A DNA stretch of 64,000 bases from JANXVY01 sp034408685 (GTDB taxonomy: Bacteria > Pseudomonadota > Alphaproteobacteria > Rhizobiales > Hyphomicrobiaceae): contig JAWXCP010000002.1 in NCBI GenBank assembly GCA_034408685.1, positions 3,009 to 67,008 of the forward strand. Direction: 5' to 3'. The notes beneath the pieces were generated by a model, which did no database searches, was not told where the DNA came from, and saw only the letters and a list, made by a program, of their open reading frames with translations. Both the position numbers and the translations under genes were made by a program. Of the stretch, positions 19,536-27,750 are shown piece after piece; within the stretch, counting starts at the first letter, position 1, and each line of letters starts with the position of its first letter.

Positions 19536-20188
19536 ACGAGGCCGAGCCGCCAAATCCGCTATCGCCGCAAAAGCCGCCGTCGCAGCCACAGCCACCTTCG
19601 CAGCAAAAGCCGCCGTCGCGGCCACAGGTTGGGAAGTCGGCTCATTCGCCAAGCGGTGGCGCGACGTCCGCCGCCCTTGATACATGGCGCCACCTCGTTT
19701 CCGAGGTGGTCCGCCGCGGCCAGACCGTCGAGCGTGAGGCAACACCTGAAGAACGCGCTGTGCTGGCGCCGGCTCTCGCGATTCCTGATGTTCGAAAGCT
19801 TTCGGCCCGTTATCGCTTAACGGCACTTGGCGGCGAGCGGTACGGGCTAACTGGCACGTTAGTCGCCGAACTTATCCAGACCTGCGTCGTGACACTCGAT
19901 CCGATCGATGTCCGCCTCGAATTGGCACTCGAAGCCGAGTTTCGGCACGACCATGATCGACCGCCCGAGACGGCTGGCGACAGCGAAGCCGAGATCTTGA
20001 AGTTACCCGACTACGAGCCGATCGAAGACGGCTATCTGGCGGTCGGGCGCGTTGCGTTTGAAACCCTCGCAGCTGGGCTCGATCCCTACCCGCGCAAATC
20101 AGGCAGTGAGTTTGATTGGACGGACGAAGAGGGGGCGCGCGCAACGAGCCCGTTTGCGGCTCTTGCCAAACTGAAGCGGGATCCGTGA
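19532..20188 (+). CDS. DUF177 (YceD-like) protein with a Pro/Gln-rich N-terminus
   Basis: 218 residues. The second half carries the DUF177 core with CVVTLDPIDVRLELALEAEF, an acidic segment LKLPDYEPIEDGYLAVGRVA, and LDPYPRKSGSEFDW, the usual end before FAALAKLK. DUF177 proteins are tied to 23S rRNA maturation or large-subunit biogenesis and often sit before rpmF-plsX. The first 45 residues are a low-complexity PQKPPSQPQPPSQQKPPS stretch, absent from most homologues. ATGA overlap with the chaperone; plsX follows after 281 bases. Confidence 0.88.
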   Translation: MNEAEPPNPLSPQKPPSQPQPPSQQKPPSRPQVGKSAHSPSGGATSAALDTWRHLVSEVVRRGQTVEREATPEERAVLAPALAIPDVRKLSARYRLTALGGERYGLTGTLVAELIQTCVVTLDPIDVRLELALEAEFRHDHDRPPETAGDSEAEILKLPDYEPIEDGYLAVGRVAFETLAAGLDPYPRKSGSEFDWTDEEGARATSPFAALAKLKRDP

Positions 20189-20222
20189 CGCAGGTGCCGA
20201 ATCGCTGGCTAGCTGTCGTCCA

Positions 20223-20278
20223 CTATCTGTGGCCCAATATCTGTTGCCCACTATCTGTGGCCCAATATCTGTTGCCCG
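20223..20278. repeat. Tandem 28-base repeat built of 14-base half units
   Basis: Two copies of a 28-base unit (20223-20250 and 20251-20278, one mismatch). Each unit is itself two related 14-mers (CTATCTGTGGCCCA, ATATCTGTTGCCCA), giving four 14-base repeats in a row. They lie in the 281-base gap between DUF177 and plsX, about 190 bases before the plsX start. Could be a protein-binding array or simply slippage. Confidence 0.75.
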
Positions 20279-20469
20279 ACGGGCACGTTCGTTCCAGTCG
20301 CCGTCGACAAAGCCGTTGTATCCTTTGGTGAAACCGCTAGTTTCCGCGTCAGTTACGTGAGTGTCCAAAGCGCCGTGTACCAACCGGTCCCGACCTGTTA
20401 CGCCCCTATGACGTTGTCGCCCCATCACTGCCCGACGTTGCCAGACCAACCGAGGGCCGGAACCACCAT

Positions 20470-21597
20470 ATGAACGCGTTACGAACGATTTCCCTCGACG
20501 CGATGGGTGGAGACGATGCTCCGCAAGCCGTGGTGCAGGGCGCTGCCATCTCGTTGAAGCGCCAGCCCGATCTCGCTTTCCTCCTCTACGGCGACGAAAA
20601 AAAGATCGCGCCGGTTTTGGCTGCGCATCCAGCGCTGGCTGCCAAATCGCGGATCGTGCATACCGATTTGAAGGTCGGCAGCGACGACAAGCCGAGCCAA
20701 GCTCTGCGCCGTGGCAAGGGCTCGAGCATGTGGCTCGCCATCGAGGCGGTGAAGGACGGCCATGCTCAGGCGGTTGTTTCCGGCGGCAACACTGGCGCTT
20801 TGATGGCGATGTCGAAGCTCATCCTGCGGCCGATGGGAGATATCGAGCGCCCGGCCATTGCCGCGCTGTGGCCCACGGTGAAAGGCGAATGCATCGTGCT
20901 CGACGTTGGCGCCAACGTCGGGGCAACCTCGCGCCAATTGGCCGATTATGCGCTGATGGGCGCGGCCATGGCCCGCATTTTGTTCCACGTCGAGCGGCCG
21001 ACCCTTGGGCTGCTCAACATCGGTTCTGAGGAAATCAAGGGTAACGAGGAGGTCCGCGAGGCCCACGCCTGGATCAAACGGCACGCAGAACTGCCGTTCG
21101 ACTATCGCGGTTTTGTCGAGGGTAACGAGATCGGACAAGGCGTCGTCGACGTCGTCGTCGTCGAAGGTTTTGCCGGCAACATCGCACTGAAAACCGCCGA
21201 GGGGACCGCACGCCAGGTCGCTCAGTATCTCAGGGACGCGATGACCAGTTCGCTGCTGGCCAAGCTTGGCGCGATTTTCGCCCGTGGCGGCTTCCAGGCG
21301 CTCAAGCAGCGCATGGACCCGCGCCGGGTCAATGGTGGCACGTTCCTGGGCCTCAACGGTATCGCCATCAAAAGCCATGGCGGCAGTGATGCGATCGGAT
21401 TTGCGAGCGCGATCGACCTCGCATACGAGATGGCCGCCAGCGGCCTCGTCACGCGACTAGCTGCCGATCTTGCCGCTATCGCTCCCGGGATCAGGTTGGC
21501 CGATCCAGCGGTCCGGGGCGTCAAACCGGTGGTCGACGTCACACCGGTCATTGATGTTGCGGCGGTGGTTGATGTGAAGACTGCCGCTTCGGGCTGA
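20470..21597 (+). CDS. plsX: Phosphate acyltransferase PlsX
   Basis: 375 residues. PlsX makes acyl-phosphate from acyl-ACP for phospholipid synthesis. Family features: ISLDAMGGDDAPQAVVQGA at the start, VSGGNTGALMAMSKLIL, LLNIGSEEIKGNE, VVVEGFAGNIALKTAEG and GLNGIAIKSHGGSDAIGF. About 25 extra C-terminal residues of repeated VDV/IDV follow the usual end. ATG 20470 has GAGGGCC upstream. The usual next gene, fabH, is missing; a convergent enoyl-CoA hydratase takes its place. Confidence 0.97.
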   Translation: MNALRTISLDAMGGDDAPQAVVQGAAISLKRQPDLAFLLYGDEKKIAPVLAAHPALAAKSRIVHTDLKVGSDDKPSQALRRGKGSSMWLAIEAVKDGHAQAVVSGGNTGALMAMSKLILRPMGDIERPAIAALWPTVKGECIVLDVGANVGATSRQLADYALMGAAMARILFHVERPTLGLLNIGSEEIKGNEEVREAHAWIKRHAELPFDYRGFVEGNEIGQGVVDVVVVEGFAGNIALKTAEGTARQVAQYLRDAMTSSLLAKLGAIFARGGFQALKQRMDPRRVNGGTFLGLNGIAIKSHGGSDAIGFASAIDLAYEMAASGLVTRLAADLAAIAPGIRLADPAVRGVKPVVDVTPVIDVAAVVDVKTAASG

Positions 21598-21625
21598 ACC
21601 GCATGCCTCAGGGCCGGACAGGCTC

Positions 21626-22447
21626 CTAGCGTCCGGTGAACAGCGGCTTGCGCTTCTCTAAAAACGCCCGGCGGCCCTCCGCGTAGTCCGCGCTGTCGAA
21701 GCAGTCGGCAACATGGCGGTCGAGTGCCACCATGTCGGGCGCAACCCCGGGAGCCGACAGCGCGTCCACGGCGGCTTTGGCCGCGCGAATGGTCAACGGC
21801 GCGTTGGCTGCAATTTCGGTCGTGAGCGCCGCCGTCGCCGTTTCGAGGTCGTCTGTGGGAACGACGTCCGTGACCAGCCCCATGGCAAGCGCGCGGGAGG
21901 CTTGAATGCGCCGGGCTGAAAACAACAACAGCTTTGCGTCGGCTGGCGATATTGCCCGAAGGATCGGGGTGATCCAGCGCGCATTGTAGCCAAGGCCGAG
22001 TTTGGCTGGCGGCAGCGCGAACTGCGCCGCTGTATCGGCAATGCGCAAATCGCAGGCGAGTGCGATGCCAAGGCCTCCCCCCATACAAAACCCGTGGATC
22101 ATCGCAATCGTCGGTTTCGGGCAGTTCGCAACCGCTTCGAAGGCAGCATGGTTGAGCGCATCGTAGGCGTCGGCTGCGGTGCCCGCGCGCGCCGTTTCGA
22201 ACTCCGAGATATCGGCACCTGCCGAGAAGGCGCGCTCGCCCGCCCCGCGAAACACAATGACCCTCACGGAAGGATCGGTCACGGCTTTGGCGACATGCTC
22301 TGGCAGGGTCGCCCACATCGCAGCGGTCAGCGCGTTCATACGCGCAGGATTATGAAGCGTGATCGTCGCGACACCCGTGAAGGTGTCGCAAACCATGGCG
22401 ACCCGAGGGGCATTGGGCTCATCGTCGGCCGGGTCAGTGGTCGTCAT
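21626..22447 (-). CDS. Enoyl-CoA hydratase/isomerase family protein
   Basis: 273-residue crotonase-fold protein. The acyl-CoA site shows MNALTAAMW, SAGADISEF, and the oxyanion loop HGFCMGGGLGIALACDLRIA; KLGLGYN follows where catalytic Glu residues are often found, so hydratase activity is uncertain. The ATG at 22447 follows AAGGGATACC. Ends 29 bases from the plsX stop. Could act in fatty-acid or amino-acid degradation. Confidence 0.9.
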   Translation of the reverse strand: MTTTDPADDEPNAPRVAMVCDTFTGVATITLHNPARMNALTAAMWATLPEHVAKAVTDPSVRVIVFRGAGERAFSAGADISEFETARAGTAADAYDALNHAAFEAVANCPKPTIAMIHGFCMGGGLGIALACDLRIADTAAQFALPPAKLGLGYNARWITPILRAISPADAKLLLFSARRIQASRALAMGLVTDVVPTDDLETATAALTTEIAANAPLTIRAAKAAVDALSAPGVAPDMVALDRHVADCFDSADYAEGRRAFLEKRKPLFTGR

Positions 22448-22514
22448 GGTATCCCTTGCTTGATCTGCAGGACGCAACTGGGATCGTCCCAGCATGGACC
22501 ATCGATGAGGTAGC

Positions 22515-22952
22515 TTATTTTGTGCTGTCGCCGCCACTGGGCCGCCAAGTCAGGACAACGCACGCCACCGCCAGCAGCAGGATGGCCCCGCCTTCGTAGA
22601 TCAGATTGACGGGTGGCTGTTCCTTGCCTTGCAAGATGACGAGCCGGGCCAGCGCGGTGATGGCGATGAACAAGGGCAGCGTAATCGGGATCTTTTTACT
22701 GTCGTAGTAGACGGCAACCATGCCGAGAACCTCGACGTAAATGAACATCAGTAGCAAGTCTTGGAGCTGAACCGTTTGGCCGCGGATAACTTTGAGTACT
22801 TCTTGGCCCATTGCGACCACGGTGAACACGGCGATGACCAGCAGGAATCCGTTCTCGATCACGTGGATCGCGCGAGTCACAGGTGATGGCGGGTTGGGCG
22901 ATGGCTTGTCGATGGCAACACCTTCGAGCGGCAGTTTCGGTTCGATCGTCAT
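22515..22952 (-). CDS. PsiE-like membrane protein
   Basis: 145 residues with four hydrophobic helices. The loop-helix LLLMFIYVEVLGMVAVYYDS, then KKIPITLPLFIAITALARL, is the hallmark of the phosphate-starvation-inducible PsiE family, whose function is unknown. ATG start at 22952. It is the last gene of the minus-strand run dmrB-like / DUF6513 / vapBC / DUF447 / this gene, with 17 bases to the DUF447 stop. Confidence 0.9.
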   Translation of the reverse strand: MTIEPKLPLEGVAIDKPSPNPPSPVTRAIHVIENGFLLVIAVFTVVAMGQEVLKVIRGQTVQLQDLLLMFIYVEVLGMVAVYYDSKKIPITLPLFIAITALARLVILQGKEQPPVNLIYEGGAILLLAVACVVLTWRPSGGDSTK

Positions 22953-22969
22953 TCGCGCGCACCTGTGTT

Positions 22970-23554
22970 TTAGCGCGCCGGCACATCTTCAACTGACGTG
23001 CGGCGCCAATCCTCGACGCGCTCCATGAGCCACCCCCAGGCCTCGATCTCGGCGGGTCCCCCTGTCTTCGAGATGGCAATCCCGAGATAGGCGACTTCGC
23101 TTTCGATCTTGGCCGGTGGCAGCATATGGAGCCGCGACACCAGTATCGCGCCCTCGATGACGGCCGATTGAGCCCGGTTCCAACCGTGCCACGGCCGATG
23201 TTGTTCGTGCGTCTCCACCCTACATTCAAAACGAGGTCTATCGGCGTCCTCGATCACTTTCGTGACACTCAACTCATAGTGCGAGATGCAACCCGCAAGC
23301 CTTGCGCCAATTCCGTTGCGCGATGGCACCAGTGGCCAGGCCTTTCGTCCCGTGACCCCGCCCGCAAACACGCGCACATCGTCGGTATGCGAGGCGCACG
23401 CGAACGGTACATCGCGCAGGTTGTCGAGCGAGCGCGACGGCTTGAACGGTGCGATGACCATGGTCTCGCCGTCGACAATCAAGCCGAGCGGGGCGATGTG
23501 GATCTCTCCTGCGGCATTGGACGTCGTAACGATCGTTTCGATGATCTTGGGCAC
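22970..23554 (-). CDS. DUF447 family protein (H4MPT-associated)
   Basis: 194 residues. The split-barrel flavin-reductase-like pattern shows ETIVTTSNAAGEIHIAPLG at the start, then APFKPSRSLDNLRDV, and a C-terminal HMLPPAKIESEVAYLGIAISKTG. DUF447 occurs in archaea and in methylotrophic bacteria with the tetrahydromethanopterin C1 pathway, where its genes sit in the C1 cluster; the reaction is unproven. It starts with GTG at 23554, 6 bases after the vapC stop, so translation is probably coupled to the toxin gene. Confidence 0.85.
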   Translation of the reverse strand: MPKIIETIVTTSNAAGEIHIAPLGLIVDGETMVIAPFKPSRSLDNLRDVPFACASHTDDVRVFAGGVTGRKAWPLVPSRNGIGARLAGCISHYELSVTKVIEDADRPRFECRVETHEQHRPWHGWNRAQSAVIEGAILVSRLHMLPPAKIESEVAYLGIAISKTGGPAEIEAWGWLMERVEDWRRTSVEDVPAR

Positions 23555-23560
23555 AGTCGG

Positions 23561-23941
23561 CTACTCGCAGACGACGCAGTTGAATTGCTTGAACACGGGG
23601 TCAACGGTCGCGATCGGAATATTCAAGTCTAGAGCTTGAGCAGCTAGCAATCGGTCGAATGGGTCTTTGTGTTCGAGGTCTAAGCTTCCTGCGAGCCTCG
23701 CTTGCGACATTGTCAAATCAAGCAATCGGAAACCTTCATCTTTCAAAGTTCCCTCAAGGTCTGGGAGCAGTGGTGCAGCTCCGGGCCACTTGCCGAGTTT
23801 CACTTTGATTGCAATTTCCCAGCCGGTCACGGCACTAACGAGAACGTCGTTCGTGCTTGCGATTATGCCGCGTAGCGAACTGGACAACGGTCGATCATCC
23901 GTAAGCCACCAGTAGACGATGTGCGTATCGAGCAGGATCAT
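23561..23941 (-). CDS. vapC: PIN-domain toxin of a VapBC-type pair
   Basis: 126 residues. Conserved acidic residues of the PIN RNase site: D5 in LLDTHIVYWW, E42 in VTGWEIAIK, and D93 in HKDPFDRLLAAQAL, plus a late Asp in IATVDPVFKQF. WEIAIKVKLGK is the typical form seen with Phd/YefM-like antitoxins. The ATG overlaps the antitoxin stop (ATGA at 23938-23941). Probably an mRNA- or tRNA-cutting toxin. The set of four acidic residues looks complete, so it may be active. Confidence 0.93.
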   Translation of the reverse strand: MILLDTHIVYWWLTDDRPLSSSLRGIIASTNDVLVSAVTGWEIAIKVKLGKWPGAAPLLPDLEGTLKDEGFRLLDLTMSQARLAGSLDLEHKDPFDRLLAAQALDLNIPIATVDPVFKQFNCVVCE

Positions 23942-24207
23942 CCGTCAGAGTACTCCGCCGCGCGCTCTCCCCCAAGCCAAGCCAATTCGGCAGGGTCGAG
24001 AGGCGCAAACAACCGATCCTCCGGGACGTGGATACGGCCTTTCCACCGTCCAGGGGCTCGCCGTGGCGTGGGCTGCGGGTGAGCTTCGACCACCAGTCGG
24101 GTTGTGCCGAACACGGGATGAGAGATGCGCACGTCCTCGCCGCTGGCCGCGCGCGCGATCAGGCTTTCGAGTTGAAGTTTAGCCTGATCAAGCGACAGTG
24201 TGTCCAT
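23938..24207 (-). CDS. vapB: Antitoxin of the VapBC-type pair (Phd/YefM-like)
   Basis: 89 residues. The N-terminus MDTLSLDQAKLQLESLIARAASGEDVRI matches the DNA-binding domain of the Phd/YefM antitoxins; the acidic C-terminal part (PEDRLFAPLDPAELAWLGGE) would wrap the toxin. ATG 24207 has GGAGGAACAC before it. Gene order antitoxin then toxin with a 4-base overlap is standard. The pair lies between the DUF6513 and DUF447 genes, in the same direction. Confidence 0.9.
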   Translation of the reverse strand: MDTLSLDQAKLQLESLIARAASGEDVRISHPVFGTTRLVVEAHPQPTPRRAPGRWKGRIHVPEDRLFAPLDPAELAWLGGERAAEYSDG

Positions 24208-24303
24208 GTGTTCCTCCGCACCGATAATATCACAGTTTTGGCATGTCTTGAGGCCGCCATCGATAACGCCATGCGGTAGGTTTCGTTTGGCTTATCGAGC
24301 CGA

Positions 24304-25740
24304 TCATTCCACCGATTTTGGCTTATTGGCGCGGGTGTGGGCCATCGCTTCGCGCTTGGCCTTGAGGGTCGCGCCCTCGGGCGAGGGAGCGGTGACATCG
24401 ATAGCGGCGCGCGGCGTGGCGATACCCCAGTCGAGCGGATTGTCCTGGGCGTAGCGTTTGCCGAGCCGCCATGCGATTTCGGCTTTGGCCAGTTCGTAGC
24501 CCAGATAAAACGCGTGCCCGCCGTCGGCTTCGACGCCAAGTTTGTCGAACACGGCGAACGGGTCCGTGACCTGGTGGTGGCCCTGGCGCGAGTAGATGTG
24601 AACACCTTCGGTCGAGACCTCGATGCGGAAATTGTCGTCGCGGACCTGGGCGGCACCGATCGCGATTTCAGCGGCCGATAATGGGTGCGGGTTGAGGTCG
24701 TGGAGGCCGAGCAATCCATTGCCGCCATAGCCCTTCGGTAAGCTGCCATCTTCCCGGGCCCGGTACATCAGGCGGCGGGCGGCATCATGCTCGGCAACGG
24801 TGCGGCGGGTATGGGCTGAGACCTGCACGATCAGCACATTGGTGATTGCCAGTTCGGTGCAGATGCCGACCAGCAGCGCGGTCAAGCCCTGGCTGTCGGC
24901 CTCGGTCAGTTCGGTCAGGTTGCCCGTGCCCATCAGGATTTCGACGTCGGGACGCTGACGGCGCAACTCGGCATAGCGTTCAAGCGAGGTCGTAAATCCG
25001 AAGTTGAGCGGGTCGAGGATCGGATCGGCGATGTGCGGGATGCCTGCGGCGTTGGCCGCGTCGATGGCGCGTACCAGCGAGGCGAGGTCACCATGCGGCT
25101 TTGGCACCAGGATTGGAATGCACGGCGTTCCAGCTACCGCGTCGAGCGTCGTCTCGTCGAGCGAGAGCACGTAATCGGCCCCAGCTTGCGCGGCACGGCG
25201 CAGTTCGGCTACGTCCCCGCTATCGACGCTAACTTTGTGGCCTGCCGCTTTGAGCGCGCGAACCGTGTCTTCGAGCGCGGCGAACGGTACTTCGGGCTCG
25301 CAGCCAACATCGATTACGTCGGCGCCATCGGCTCGATGGCGGGCAGCGCGGGCGAGGATGTCATCAAGCGTCAGCTGCGGCGCCTCGATGATTTCGGCGA
25401 AGATACGTAAGTTGTGGTGCGAGAAGTCGGTCGGCTTACCGCCTCGCCCAAGGAACACTGGCAAATCGACGAGTTCGTCGGGGCCGCGTTCGAAATTGGC
25501 ACCAAAGTGCGCCGACAGATTGCCAAGGTTCATGCGCGTGCGGCCGGGCACGATCACGCGGTCGGCGGCGAGCGGGCCCTTCAGCCGGTTTTTGACGATG
25601 CCCTCGGTCATCAGGGCCGCCACCTTGATGCCGAGGTTGTCGACCCGCCAGCTGCCTTCGGGCAAGCCGACGCTGGCGACCGTCGCGGTCAGGCGGGCTT
25701 CGGCAAGGCGTCCGGTCAGAAAGAGAAGGCGGTCGGTCAT
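24304..25740 (-). CDS. DUF6513 / dihydropteroate synthase-like protein (H4MPT-associated)
   Basis: 478 residues. A N-terminal DUF6513 domain (LLFLTGRLAEARLTATVASV onward) is followed by a TIM-barrel of the dihydropteroate synthase type with ADGADVIDVGCEP, VSVDSGDVAELRRAA, ADYVLSLDE and IADPILDPLNFGFT. This protein is found in methylotrophs and archaea with tetrahydromethanopterin and is thought to act in pterin cofactor synthesis, perhaps joining the arylamine to the pterin; this is inference from family context. ATG 25740. Next upstream gene is the flavoprotein, 62 bases away. Confidence 0.88.
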   Translation of the reverse strand: MTDRLLFLTGRLAEARLTATVASVGLPEGSWRVDNLGIKVAALMTEGIVKNRLKGPLAADRVIVPGRTRMNLGNLSAHFGANFERGPDELVDLPVFLGRGGKPTDFSHHNLRIFAEIIEAPQLTLDDILARAARHRADGADVIDVGCEPEVPFAALEDTVRALKAAGHKVSVDSGDVAELRRAAQAGADYVLSLDETTLDAVAGTPCIPILVPKPHGDLASLVRAIDAANAAGIPHIADPILDPLNFGFTTSLERYAELRRQRPDVEILMGTGNLTELTEADSQGLTALLVGICTELAITNVLIVQVSAHTRRTVAEHDAARRLMYRAREDGSLPKGYGGNGLLGLHDLNPHPLSAAEIAIGAAQVRDDNFRIEVSTEGVHIYSRQGHHQVTDPFAVFDKLGVEADGGHAFYLGYELAKAEIAWRLGKRYAQDNPLDWGIATPRAAIDVTAPSPEGATLKAKREAMAHTRANKPKSVE

Positions 25741-25802
25741 CCTAGCGCAATTTCAAGTGAAACAGGCTGGCGTCAAGCGGCGCGTTAGATACCGGGCGCC
25801 GG

Positions 25803-26357
25803 TCACCGCTTGGCCACATCGCGCTTGCGCGCGTCCACGGCGGCGATCAGGTCGGCGAGGCTTTCAACCACGGTCGTGTCGTCGAAGGTTTTGAGTCTGG
25901 CCGTATTTTCGAGGTCGATGCGGCGCGGGTAGACCTTGACCATGCCCGACGGCGCCTCGGTGTCCATTTCGGGCGCGGTATCGCAGGCGAACACGATTGT
26001 TGGCACGCGGCATTTGCCAGCCTGGGCGAAGCAGTTGGTCGCAAGGTTGTCGGAGATGCCGTAGACGCATTTCGCGACCGTATTGGACGAGGCGGGTGCG
26101 ACAATCAGCGTATGATACACGCCGAAGTAGAAATTCCCGACCGGCGCCGCGCTGGCGGTCGTGTCCTTGAAGATACGGGTGCCAGCGGGCAGTGTCAGGT
26201 CTTGCTTGTACATCCGCATGACTTCGGCGGCCGCCTTCGACACGAACACGTCGAGGTGATCCAGGCCGCGCATCATCTCGATGCTTTCCTTGAAGAAATG
26301 TCCTGAGCCGGTTAGCGCCCAGCCAAAGCGCGGTGTCGGGATGTCGTCATTTGTCAT
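25803..26357 (-). CDS. Flavoprotein of the DmrB/AfpA-like group, putative dihydromethanopterin reductase
   Basis: 184 residues from ATG 26357. The fold signature is that of the HFCD flavoprotein family: FGWALTGSGHFFKESIEMM at the start, LDVFVSKAAAEVMRMY, LIVAPASSNTVAKCVYGISD, and a Cys near FACDTAPE. Members include archaeoflavoprotein AfpA and the DmrX/DmrB dihydromethanopterin reductases. Because the next genes belong to the H4MPT set, reduction of dihydromethanopterin is a sensible guess. An upstream frame to 26690 has no support. First gene of the minus-strand cluster. Confidence 0.75.
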   Translation of the reverse strand: MTNDDIPTPRFGWALTGSGHFFKESIEMMRGLDHLDVFVSKAAAEVMRMYKQDLTLPAGTRIFKDTTASAAPVGNFYFGVYHTLIVAPASSNTVAKCVYGISDNLATNCFAQAGKCRVPTIVFACDTAPEMDTEAPSGMVKVYPRRIDLENTARLKTFDDTTVVESLADLIAAVDARKRDVAKR

Positions 26358-26494
26358 GGCTGGCGCGGTAGCATGGGGTTGGCGAACGGTCCAGCATCGC
26401 CCGGCGTTGGTTGCCCCGCGGTTTCGTTGCCCCGCGGTGTCGAGCCCCGCGTCTTGCGCTGCCCGAAACTCCACCTGGATAGCCTGCTCGGCTC

Positions 26495-27202
26495 CTAGGC
26501 GGGCGGTAACGCCTTTGCCGGCACTTTCGCGGGTGGGTCTGAGGCGGGCTTTTGAACTGAGGCTGGTTTCGGCGATTTGCCCGTCTCTGACTTTGTCGCG
26601 GGTGGCTTCGCGGAGGATGTCTCGGGCGGGGTACCAGGAGCGGCGGTCGCTACCGCGCGTGGCGAGCAAGCTTCCTCGCCTCGGGCCCATCGGCGAACTT
26701 CCCGCTCCATGTTGGCCGCTTCATCCAAGGGAAAACGCGAATTTTCAACTGATACGGCCGCGAAATCACCCTCGGGCACAATCGACACACGAAACGCCCG
26801 ATTGCCGCGAGGGTCGGGCGCTTCGCGCGATATTTCGTGGATCACGATTTCCGCGTTCCCGCCCCTCGTTTCGGGTTCGGCAAACGCGTTGAAAATATGC
26901 GTCGCCTTCAAGTGCCCGTCACCACCGAACCAGCAGCGTGTCGCCCCCCGCGCGATGCGCGCATACAACTCCGTGGGTTTGCCGACCGGATCGGGGTCGG
27001 ACGCTGCCACTTTAGGAAGTTCGACGGAGCCGAGCGCCTGAATTCCGCCTGCGACGAGTTGAACCGGTTGAGCCAACAGATCACTCGGCTGGCTGAGGAT
27101 GGCGGTCGACGGAGCCGATGCACAGGCCGCACACATGACCCCTGCAGCCAGGATACTGGCCGCCTGTGTCGCGTACCGCATTGAGTGAAGAGCGCTGCCC
27201 AT
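26495..27202 (-). CDS. Lipoprotein, hypothetical
   Basis: 235 residues. A hydrophobic stretch ends in the lipobox-like GVMCAACASA, so it is probably an outer-membrane or inner-membrane lipoprotein. The ATG at 27202 is preceded by a strong TAGGAGAACC site and is preferred to the longer frame. The body has the pattern RIARGATRCWFGGDGHLKATHIF, then IVIHEISREAPDPRGNRAFRV; the last 65 residues are a Pro/Ala/Lys-rich linker. Function unknown; the core resembles lipoproteins found widely in Hyphomicrobiales. Confidence 0.75.
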   Translation of the reverse strand: MGSALHSMRYATQAASILAAGVMCAACASAPSTAILSQPSDLLAQPVQLVAGGIQALGSVELPKVAASDPDPVGKPTELYARIARGATRCWFGGDGHLKATHIFNAFAEPETRGGNAEIVIHEISREAPDPRGNRAFRVSIVPEGDFAAVSVENSRFPLDEAANMEREVRRWARGEEACSPRAVATAAPGTPPETSSAKPPATKSETGKSPKPASVQKPASDPPAKVPAKALPPA

Positions 27203-27369
27203 GACGGTTCTCCTACCGCAAGCGGCAAGATTTAACGGGTCAGCGCTGCAATGCAACACAGATCGATTTACTGACGTGCCAAGCATGAAGTCGGACGACC
27301 GAGCCCCAGCTGGCAACCCAGCGACCTCTCCGCCCCGGCCCTTATCTCTACACGATTAGCAATCAGCAA

Positions 27370-27750
27370 TCAGCGTGCTGCGGCCGATTGCACCAGGCGA
27401 TACGGGCGCCGTCGCGAGCCTCGCACCGGTTCACGCGGGACCGAGGCCTGCGCCAGTTCAAACTCGACTGCGCCGCGGTCTTTAACCAGCACATCGAGCT
27501 TCACGCGCAGGTCGTTTGCGGACGCTCGCAAATTGTCGCGGCGCTGGGCTGCCGATTTTGCAAACGTCGAATAACCGAAATGGGCGGTGTCGCGCACGCC
27601 GGTTCGGTCTTCCTCGGCTTGCACCTGTCGGTCAAGATCCGCCGCAAGGGCCTCGAAATCACGGATCATCATCTCCAGATGATCGATCTTCTTCGCACCT
27701 TCGTCCGCTTCAAAGCGCTTGGACCGAATTGCTGCATCTCGAACATTCAT
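27370..27750 (-). CDS. fliJ: FliJ-like coiled-coil protein near ctrA
   Basis: 126 residues, nearly all helical with heptads (RFEADEGAKKIDHLEMMIRD; KSAAQRRDNLRASANDLRVKL). The stretch SKRFEADEGAKK...MIRDFEALAADLDRQVQAEEDRTG is the form annotated in Hyphomicrobiales as flagellar export chaperone FliJ, and it commonly lies next to ctrA. Divergent from ctrA across a 481-base gap. No other flagellar gene is in the window, so the functional label is a family inference. Confidence 0.75.
   Translation of the reverse strand: MNVRDAAIRSKRFEADEGAKKIDHLEMMIRDFEALAADLDRQVQAEEDRTGVRDTAHFGYSTFAKSAAQRRDNLRASANDLRVKLDVLVKDRGAVEFELAQASVPREPVRGSRRRPYRLVQSAAAR

Noticed and set aside
20223..20278. Possible CRISPR at the 28-base repeats
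   Set aside because: The two copies are adjacent without spacers, and no cas gene is present.
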